Source: Candidatus Woesebacteria bacterium
GTDB lineage: Bacteria; Patescibacteriota; Microgenomatia; UBA1400; UBA1396
NCBI GenBank assembly: GCA_021208605.1
Contig: JAJOJK010000008.1
Location: 1-36,833 of the forward strand
Direction of reading: 5' to 3'
Length of the DNA stretch: 36,833 nucleotides
In this document: positions 30,905 through 36,833 of the stretch, piece after piece
Layout: each line of letters begins with the position of its first letter
How positions within the stretch are numbered: the first letter of the stretch is position 1
Position numbers and translations under genes: made by a program
The notes under the pieces: model-generated
The model's database searches: none
What the model saw: only the letters and a program-made list of their open reading frames with translations
What the model was told of the DNA's origin: nothing

Positions 30905-32209
30905 ATGAGTACCAGTGTTCAAGATTTGATTACCCAAGAACAAGAACGCCAAGAATCAACGATTCAATTGATCCCTTCCGAAAACTACACCACGCCGGAA
31001 GTCATGGCGGCGGTCGGTTCGGTTTTCATGAACAAATACTCCGAAGGCTATCCGCACAAACGCTACTATGAAGGCAACGAGATTGTCGATCAAATCGAGC
31101 TGCTGGCGCAAGAACGGGCCAAGGAGCTTTTCCATGTGCCGCATGTAAACGTGCAGCCCTACAGTGGCAGTCCCGCCAACGCCGCCATCGAGATGGCACT
31201 CATGGAGCCGGGAGATACGTTCATGGGCTTGCAACTGGCCAGCGGCGGACACCTCACGCATGGTCACCCCAAAGTAACTTTTGGCGGGAAATTTTTCCAC
31301 TCCGAACAATTCGGCCTCAACGACGAAGCCCGTATCGACATCGAAGGACTGCGCAAGTTAGCCAAAAAGGTCCAGCCCAAAGTGATCATTATTGGCAACA
31401 CGGCTTATCCATTTGAACTCAATTTTGAAATCTTTGCCGAGATCGCTGAAGAAGTGGGCGCTTGGTTGGTGGCCGATATTTCGCACGTGGCTGGCCTGGT
31501 CGTTTCTGGAGAACATCCTGACCCTGTGCCATACGCGCATGTCGTTATGACTACCACGCACAAAACTTTGCGCGGACCACGCGGCGCCATGATTTTGGTC
31601 ACCGAAAAAGGTCTCGACCGCGATCCCAAACTCGGCGACAAAATTGACAAAGCTGTTTTTCCAGGTTTGCAAGGTGGGCCACACAATAACACCACGGCCG
31701 GAATTGCGATCGCGCTGGAGCAGGCCGCCCAGCCAGCGTTCAAAGAATACGGACAACAGATTCGTAAAAATGCGCGCGCTTTGGCTGCCAGACTGCAAAC
31801 CAATGGTTTGAAACTGGTTGGTGACGGCACGGAAACCCATCTCATGATTATCGACGTGCGCGAGTGGGGCGGCGGAACGCAGCTCGCCTATGCCATGGCG
31901 CAAGCCGGTTTAGTCGCCAACAAGAATACGGTCCCTGACGAACCAAACTCGCCGTTTTACCCATCTGGAGTGCGAATCGGCACACCATCAGTCACCACTC
32001 GTGGCATGAAAGAAGCAGAGATGGAGCAGATTGCTGACTGGATTACCGAAATCGAGAAACTGACTCGTCAATTTGATCTCCCCAAAGACAAGACTCAGCG
32101 CAAGATGATTTTGCAGGCTGCCCGCGAATGGGCGGAGCAGGCTCCGGAATTGAAACGCATTCGTGAAGAGGTGCGCGAGTTGTGTGCACAGTTTCCGATG
32201 TATGAGTAA
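30905..32209 (+). CDS. glyA: serine hydroxymethyltransferase
   Basis: 434 aa, a full-length PLP enzyme. It has IQLIPSENYTTPEVMAAVGS, the NKYSEGYPHKRYYEGNE block, VQPYSGSPANAAI, SHVAGLVVSGEH, the PLP-lysine motif TTTHKTLRGPRGAM and VFPGLQGGPHNN. It converts serine and THF to glycine and 5,10-methylene-THF, the one-carbon unit for thymidylate and, via FolD (34887), for formyl-THF used by fmt. AAGGAG precedes the start. It ends directly against the converging vapC-type gene with no gap. Confidence 0.97.
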   Translation: MSTSVQDLITQEQERQESTIQLIPSENYTTPEVMAAVGSVFMNKYSEGYPHKRYYEGNEIVDQIELLAQERAKELFHVPHVNVQPYSGSPANAAIEMALMEPGDTFMGLQLASGGHLTHGHPKVTFGGKFFHSEQFGLNDEARIDIEGLRKLAKKVQPKVIIIGNTAYPFELNFEIFAEIAEEVGAWLVADISHVAGLVVSGEHPDPVPYAHVVMTTTHKTLRGPRGAMILVTEKGLDRDPKLGDKIDKAVFPGLQGGPHNNTTAGIAIALEQAAQPAFKEYGQQIRKNARALAARLQTNGLKLVGDGTETHLMIIDVREWGGGTQLAYAMAQAGLVANKNTVPDEPNSPFYPSGVRIGTPSVTTRGMKEAEMEQIADWITEIEKLTRQFDLPKDKTQRKMILQAAREWAEQAPELKRIREEVRELCAQFPMYE

Positions 32210-32620
32210 TTAAGCAAAAGGATTTACCACAGCGATCTCGCTATACTTACCGAGATGTTTCGTGTTGTCTGTGGCGACGGTGGTGTGTTGATGCGAGAGG
32301 GCAGTGGCCACAAAATAAGCATCAAAGACTTCATTTCCGCGGATGGCGTACTTTTCAATCAGTTTTTGCGCGAGATAGATAGTTTCTGGGAGCGGAGAAA
32401 GAATCGTAGCATTGTGCAGTATGTCATTGAGCAGTGCCGTGGCCTCACTTGTTGAAAACGGATGGGGAAAGCGGGTGTGCGTAATAATGCGCAGAGTTTC
32501 CATAATGTTTTGTTGAGTGAGAAACAGCTGTTTTTGCTGAGAGATATACTCTGCAGCCTGTTTTTGCTTTGGCGAACTGGTATTCAACGCATAAATCAGG
32601 ATATTGGAATCAATCAGCAT
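32210..32620 (-). CDS. vapC: PIN-domain ribonuclease, VapC-type toxin
   Basis: 136 aa, the usual size. The PIN acidic residues are placed as expected: Asp in MLIDSNILIYAL, Glu in QNIMETLRII, Asp in NEVFDAYFVATAL and Asp in TVATDNTKHLG. VapC toxins cleave specific RNAs, often initiator tRNA or 23S rRNA; the target here is unknown. Its start overlaps the 3' end of the antitoxin gene by 11 nt, the typical coupling of such pairs. Confidence 0.9.
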   Translation of the reverse strand: MLIDSNILIYALNTSSPKQKQAAEYISQQKQLFLTQQNIMETLRIITHTRFPHPFSTSEATALLNDILHNATILSPLPETIYLAQKLIEKYAIRGNEVFDAYFVATALSHQHTTVATDNTKHLGKYSEIAVVNPFA

Positions 32621-32840
32621 AGATATCTTCTCGGGTTAATGAGTCGAGTGGAGTCCCGATGTCTTTCGCGTGCGTGATGATTTGAGATGCATTTTGCTGG
32701 TGTTTTTGAGACAGATAAGACTGCAGGGCTGTTTCCACCAGTTTTTGAAAACTTATGTTCATCTGGAGGGCTTGCTGTTGTACATTATTTTTCAGTGTTT
32801 TTGGCAAACGAATGGTTGTTCTTACTCTGGTATCAGACAT
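32610..32840 (-). CDS. vapB: ribbon-helix-helix antitoxin, VapB-type
   Basis: 76 aa when started at 32840 (MSDTRVRTTIRLPKTL). The N-terminal strand and helices form a ribbon-helix-helix DNA-binding fold (RVRTTIRLPKTLKNNVQQQAL, SFQKLVETALQSYL). The C-terminal tail is the likely toxin-wrapping part. A longer frame up to 33131 runs into the neighbouring endonuclease gene and is rejected. CATACT is 6 nt before the ATG, and the palindrome GACATA-aa-TATGTC (32852-32865) lies next to it as a probable autoregulatory operator. Confidence 0.87.
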   Translation of the reverse strand: MSDTRVRTTIRLPKTLKNNVQQQALQMNISFQKLVETALQSYLSQKHQQNASQIITHAKDIGTPLDSLTREDIYAD

Positions 32841-32851
32841 AAGAGTAGTAT

Positions 32852-32865
32852 GACATAAATATGTC
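32852..32865. promoter_or_regulatory. palindromic operator candidate for the toxin-antitoxin pair
   Basis: Perfect inverted repeat GACATA-aa-TATGTC directly upstream of the antitoxin -10 (32847-32852). The position fits repression by the ribbon-helix-helix antitoxin. Confidence 0.6.
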
Positions 32866-32960
32866 TTTTTGTCGAAGAATTCTGAAAGTGGTGCTGGTTT
32901 TGGCATAGTGAAAAGAATGGTATCGTACAAAAAGCACAGAATGCTTACAAATACACAGAA

Positions 32961-33821
32961 ATGAGTCTTATGCGACGAGTCGGAGCCCATCTTTCCACCG
33001 CCGGTGGATATACCAAAGCAGTCGATCGAGCGATCGATATTGGTGCTAATGCCTTGCAAATCTTTTCGGGTTCTCCACGGACCTGGAAACGAAAACCGAT
33101 CAATAACGAAGAACTCCAAGAATTGACACAATACGCATTTTCAAAAGATGTTCGGCCTTTATTCGTTCACGCTTTGTATTTAGTAAACCTTGTGAGCGAT
33201 AATACAGAAAGTGTTCAGAAGTCAAAAAATGTTATTATTCATGAATTAGAATTTACTTCTAAAATTCAGGGCGCTGGGCTGGTGGTGCACGTTGGATCTC
33301 ATCAGGGCCGGGGGTGGGAGGCTGTCAAAGAAGATCTCTTTCTGCTACTCAAAAATATCTTTTCCGAAGCCTCTGGAGATGCACCATTTTTAATTGAGAA
33401 CTCCGCCGGTCAAAAAGGGAAGCTCCACAGCGATTTGGGTGAAGTTCGGGAAACGCTCGACGCCGTCGACAGCCCGCGCCTCGGTTGGTGCTACGACACC
33501 TGTCACGGTTGGGCCGCAGGATATTCGGCCACCGAACAAGACGATCCCGATCGCCAAGATCTCTTCGCCGCCCTAGAAAAATATGATCTGTGGGATTCGC
33601 TGAAATGCATTCACGTCAATGACTCGCGCGATCCCTTCAACTCGCATCGCGACCGTCACGAAAATATTGGCGAGGGGAGTATTCCTGCGGAAGAGCTGGC
33701 CGCTATTTTGAATCACCCCAAACTCAAGGATGTTCCGATTATTACCGAGGTGCCAGGGTTTGATGGAAAAAAAAGTCCGGATGCGGAGAATATTTCTCGA
33801 TTGAGGAATATTGTTCAATAG
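32961..33821 (+). CDS. nfo: endonuclease IV (AP endonuclease)
   Basis: 286 aa, normal for the family. The fold starts MRRVGAHLSTAGGYTKAVDRA, with metal ligands in FVHALYLVNL, VVHVGSHQGRGWE, FLIENSAGQKG, CYDTCHGWAAGY, KCIHVNDSRDPF, RDRHENIGEG and ITEVPGFDG. It cuts the backbone 5' to abasic sites using three zinc ions. The ATG at 32961 or the one at 32970 could be the start. It diverges from the vapBC pair; the ~120-bp gap holds the operator. Confidence 0.95.
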   Translation: MSLMRRVGAHLSTAGGYTKAVDRAIDIGANALQIFSGSPRTWKRKPINNEELQELTQYAFSKDVRPLFVHALYLVNLVSDNTESVQKSKNVIIHELEFTSKIQGAGLVVHVGSHQGRGWEAVKEDLFLLLKNIFSEASGDAPFLIENSAGQKGKLHSDLGEVRETLDAVDSPRLGWCYDTCHGWAAGYSATEQDDPDRQDLFAALEKYDLWDSLKCIHVNDSRDPFNSHRDRHENIGEGSIPAEELAAILNHPKLKDVPIITEVPGFDGKKSPDAENISRLRNIVQ

Positions 33822-33841
33822 TAACGGGTATAATTGCCCCT

Positions 33842-34855
33842 ATGGCAAAAAGAAAGAGACCAGAAAATCCAAATCGTTCAACCGAACGTATGAGTGAAGA
33901 TCACATAATTCGTCATTTTTTAACAGCTCAAGAACTTAAGAGCAAGAGAAGAGGGGTCGATCAAACGATTCGTGAACTTCAGGCTTTGTTTGTCGATTTT
34001 TTAGGGCAGGAGTTTGTTGGAAATGAAAAAAAGATTCAATCCATGCAAGCATCGATTCGGTCTCTTGTTTTGTTTCGTGATTCTGTTGAACACCAACCCA
34101 ATGTTTTTAATGAAACAGAACTTGCAAACATCAAGCGTACACTTCAAGATTTTGCCCGCTTGTTGTTTGTTTATCGAAAACGCGCAGAGATTTCTGGATA
34201 TGAAGAGGCCTTTACATTTTTTGATACGGCAATGAAATATTTTCCACTAGATGGCTCCGAGAATGAGCCCACTATTATCTTGCAGTATGTGGAAAATACA
34301 TTTGGTTCTCGGAGAAGTGAGTATCCCAAAAAAATTGATTCCTATTTTCGGGAAGAAGAAGCCGCTGAAGCAACTGGACTTATATGGGTCTTAGAAGCCT
34401 ACTGTGATCTGTATGATTTGCTTCAAAGTCAAGGTATGCGTTTTGATGAGATTGGGGAAGCTCTGTACAGTATGCATAAATCTTTTGTGATGGTATATGA
34501 GCTGGAACCAGAAAAAGCCCGTACTGTTTTGCAAAGACATCCATTAGCAGCGGCTTTTTTAAGACCGTTATTTGCTTCAAAGTCAGATTTCTATTGGTCC
34601 AAAGATGACTGGAAGCCATTCTACACAAAACAAAGAAATGCTTTGCGATCCGGGCGTAATATTGAAGCTACTATTCGGAAACTCGCTCACTACACGGCAA
34701 TTATGCGTCGTCAGCTTTCGGTTCAAGAGCAAGATGTATATGAAGAAGCTCGGAAGTATGCTGTTAATAAATTAGAAATAGTTTCTAAAGATATTGGTCG
34801 AACCCCGGAAGAAACTCAACTCATTACAGCTTTTCTTGCCGAACCGCTTCGATAG
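33842..34855 (+). CDS. hypothetical helical protein
   Basis: 337 aa, not recognised. A basic N-terminus (MAKRKRPENPNRS) is followed by long helices (SLVLFRDSVEHQPN; YEEAFTFFDTAMKYFP; LIWVLEAYCDLYDLLQSQG; YEEARKYAVNKLEIVSKD). No signal or membrane segment. TATAAT (33829-33834) is 7 nt before the ATG with no Shine-Dalgarno. The gene is more AT-rich than nearby metabolic genes. It resembles the other orphans in general character but no clear sequence relationship is visible. Confidence 0.75.
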   Translation: MAKRKRPENPNRSTERMSEDHIIRHFLTAQELKSKRRGVDQTIRELQALFVDFLGQEFVGNEKKIQSMQASIRSLVLFRDSVEHQPNVFNETELANIKRTLQDFARLLFVYRKRAEISGYEEAFTFFDTAMKYFPLDGSENEPTIILQYVENTFGSRRSEYPKKIDSYFREEEAAEATGLIWVLEAYCDLYDLLQSQGMRFDEIGEALYSMHKSFVMVYELEPEKARTVLQRHPLAAAFLRPLFASKSDFYWSKDDWKPFYTKQRNALRSGRNIEATIRKLAHYTAIMRRQLSVQEQDVYEEARKYAVNKLEIVSKDIGRTPEETQLITAFLAEPLR

Positions 34856-34886
34856 GGAGCATGTTCTCGTGCAGTATAATGCCTCC

Positions 34887-35799
34887 ATGGCAACACGATT
34901 CGATGGAAAGACTTTTGGTGCGGCGAAATTAGCGGCGCTTGATGATCAGGTCGCGCAGTTTCAAGAGCGTGTTGGTCGTGTGCCGACTATTTTGTCTATT
35001 TTCCCCTACGAAGACACCGCCAGTGTTCTGTACACCAAACTCAAACGCCAGGACGCCCAGTCGGTGGGCATGAAGTACGCCACGCAACCGCTCTCGATGA
35101 AAGAAGATATTGATGTCTGGATGCGCGCCGTGCAAGAGGCCAACGCTAATCCAAAAGTCGATGGCTTGATTGTGCAAAAACCGGCCCGTGGCGAATTTCT
35201 GAAAGTGACTGGCAAGTCAAAAGAGCAGTACTACTCGTGGTGGTCGGCCATTGTGGAGTCGATCGATGTGAGCAAAGACGTCGACGGCTTGAGTCCGCAT
35301 ACCTTATTAGAGTTAGCGCGTTTTGTCGGACCGCGTGAATCGCGGCACCGATCAGCCACATGATTCTCTGGATGCAGTTGTTTTACCGGCGACCGCACAG
35401 GCGATTATCGATGTGGCTTTGGAAGCGGTGAACAATGATGTCGAAACGCTCCGCCAGAAAAAAGTGGTTTTGTTGGGGACGTCTGTGATTGTTGGTCGAC
35501 CGGCCACCTACGGTTTTTGGATGCTGGGAGTAGAGGCCGAGATGCATGGTTCGAACGCCGATCCGGCCGAAGTTTTGCCGTCGGCCGATATTGTGGTTTC
35601 GGCCACGGGCCAGACTGATTTGATTTCTCCAAAATGGATCAAAGATGGTGCTATTTTGCTCGACGTCGGCGCTCCCAAAGCAGAGTTTCAAGCAGCCTGC
35701 TATGAAAAGGCGAGCTTTTACACGCCAGTTCCCGGCGGCATTGGTCCGGTGACACGGGCGTGTTTGCTGGAAAATGTTTTGAAGAAAAAAGAATGGTAG
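34887..35799 (+). pseudogene. folD: divergent FolD (methylene-THF dehydrogenase/cyclohydrolase), frameshifted
   Basis: The N-terminal part has VLYTKLKRQDAQSVGMKY (family YxxxK lysine motif), VDGLIVQKPARGEFL and SKDVDGLSPHTLLEL. The frame is then lost; the other frame continues with DSLDAVVLPATAQAI, KKVVLLGTSVIVGRPATYGF, ADIVVSATGQTDLI, GAILLDVGAPK and TPVPGGIGPVTRACLL. Removing one T in the TTTT at 35321-35324 joins them (ELAR-LSDRV) into ~303 aa; the 913-nt span is whole codons plus one. FolD makes formyl-THF from glyA's product. TATAAT (34875-34880) is exactly 6 nt before the ATG. The usual PCTPxG motif reads PATAQAI. Confidence 0.87.
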
Positions 35800-35809
35800 A
35801 ATACGGCTT

Positions 35810-36833
35810 ATGCCACAAGGAAATGAACCACTAAGAAACAGTAACGAAGTTACGGAGAGAATCGATTTCTCTGAGAAGATTGCACAAGCCTATGATGAAT
35901 TGGCTGATCTTACTCGTTCTTTTAAGAATGTGTCTGATTTTCTTAACTTTATTGCTCAATGGGATTTCGATTCCCAAGTAGATCAGAGGAAAAGACAGCA
36001 ATATATTGAGGGGCTCCGTACTATTTATGATGAGTATTCTGACCTCAGGATTCTTGATTTAGCGAGTATACAAGAGACAGCCGAGCGAAATAAAGCTCGG
36101 GATGTTCGAGCTGCTCTATTATTTACCGAGACATATCAACAGTATACTCAGATTCGTGAGAAGATTGACGGAGAGCCTTTTATTGCGAGCAGTCGTGCAG
36201 AGAAGTATCTCGGTTTATCAGTAAATACTTTGCAGCAAAAATTTGGGCTGAAGAGATTACCGAACGATGTGAAAAATTTTATATACGAGAGTTATCTTTC
36301 TGATATTGTGAAATCACTTCAAGAACATGCTGAGTATTCTGCTACAGCATTCCAATTGCTTAGAGATGCCTATCCCGTAGTAAAAAGAGCGAGCGAAATT
36401 TTGAACTATGAAACATATGATTCTGACTACTCACAGGCGGTTCTACCACTCAAACAGGATACTGAAGTATTAACCACAAGTTGGGTTGCTGGAGTACGAG
36501 CTGTAGAAGCAAATGAATTTCCTAGTCTGAAACCAGTAGAGCAAGAGCTTGTTCGACTTGGTTTTGAGCATGCGCCCCTTGAGGAAACAGTACAAAAAAT
36601 TGTTAATAATATTGCGCTGGTATGTGAATATGATTATGATAAACGGCAAAAATTCTTATTTGTATTGCGAAGGGTGAGCGAATCTCAGGAAACTTCTTTC
36701 TCAGGTGCTTTAATCGAGCGAATAGGCAATGCTATTAAGAAGCTAGAGGCCAGTGTAACAATTCTTCCAGATACTGTGAGTAGTTATTCTGACCTAAGAA
36801 ACTTTCTCCAAGTTACCTCTAGTGAAAATTTGG
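35810..36833 (+). CDS. hypothetical helical protein, partial (3' end beyond window)
   Basis: The frame is open for 341 codons to the window end. It starts MPQGNEPLRNSNEVTERIDF and is helical and hydrophilic throughout (SEKIAQAYDELADLTRSFK; FLFVLRRVSESQETSF), with no membrane segment. It is AT-rich. The -10 TAGAAT (35797-35802) overlaps the folD stop codon and is 7 nt before the ATG, implying a separate leaderless transcript. Family not recognised; it is another orphan of the kind scattered through this window. Confidence 0.75.
   Translation, partial: MPQGNEPLRNSNEVTERIDFSEKIAQAYDELADLTRSFKNVSDFLNFIAQWDFDSQVDQRKRQQYIEGLRTIYDEYSDLRILDLASIQETAERNKARDVRAALLFTETYQQYTQIREKIDGEPFIASSRAEKYLGLSVNTLQQKFGLKRLPNDVKNFIYESYLSDIVKSLQEHAEYSATAFQLLRDAYPVVKRASEILNYETYDSDYSQAVLPLKQDTEVLTTSWVAGVRAVEANEFPSLKPVEQELVRLGFEHAPLEETVQKIVNNIALVCEYDYDKRQKFLFVLRRVSESQETSFSGALIERIGNAIKKLEASVTILPDTVSSYSDLRNFLQVTSSENL

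Noticed and set aside
1-36833. Alternative genetic code with UGA as glycine
   Set aside because: Several well-defined genes end in TGA at the expected place, for example tmk and dprA, and no in-frame TGA is needed inside conserved domains.

Overview
The window looks like part of a bacterial chromosome of roughly balanced GC, most plausibly from the Candidate Phyla Radiation (Patescibacteria). This is inferred from gene content: divergent and shortened ribosomal proteins, degenerate MreB-like actins, many lineage-specific all-helical orphan proteins, and surface-glycan genes. UGA is a normal stop (for example in tmk and dprA), which argues against the Gracilibacteria/Absconditabacteria code. 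Species cannot be assigned.

Layout. 1-3570: a partial PEGA/beta-propeller-like protein diverges from an MreB-like gene, a WecG/TagA glycosyltransferase and an AT-rich acyltransferase. 3579-11269, mostly minus strand: an HTH regulator, rplL-rplJ with an L10 leader, orphans, rplA-rplK, two plus-strand orphans, then nusG-secE. The usual secE-nusG-rplK-rplA-rplJ-rplL block is kept in order but is split twice by orphan genes. 11290-13190: galU with a structured leader, a strong terminator, a probable unidentified structured RNA, tRNA-Thr(GGU) and a cluster of inverted and direct repeats. 13195-19241: a small membrane protein, an M50 site-2-type protease, a divergent bL28, then fmt, def and a broken Wzy/TPR membrane protein on the minus strand. 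19295-24519: an elongasome cluster (mreB-like, mreC, mreD, mrdA) followed by dprA. 24534-28891: topA (frameshifted), two tandem PP2C phosphatase paralogs, dut. 29054-36833: orphans, tmk, glyA, a VapBC-type pair, endonuclease IV, a frameshifted folD and a truncated orphan.

The most interesting signals are non-coding. (1) Two copies of a covarying hairpin with a nearly invariant 25-nt loop sit just upstream of rplL and nusG. (2) Two copies of a nested inverted repeat share inner arms but have different, self-complementary outer arms; they lie upstream of the HTH gene and after bL28. (3) About seventeen genes have a sigma70-like -10 hexamer 6-12 nt before the start codon, which implies widespread leaderless transcription, whereas ribosomal and some metabolic genes keep Shine-Dalgarno leaders. 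(4) A ~214-nt structured transcript with its own promoter and terminator precedes tRNA-Thr. Four genes clearly need a one-base correction to be read through and a fifth probably does; sequencing or assembly indels must be excluded before these are called pseudogenes.
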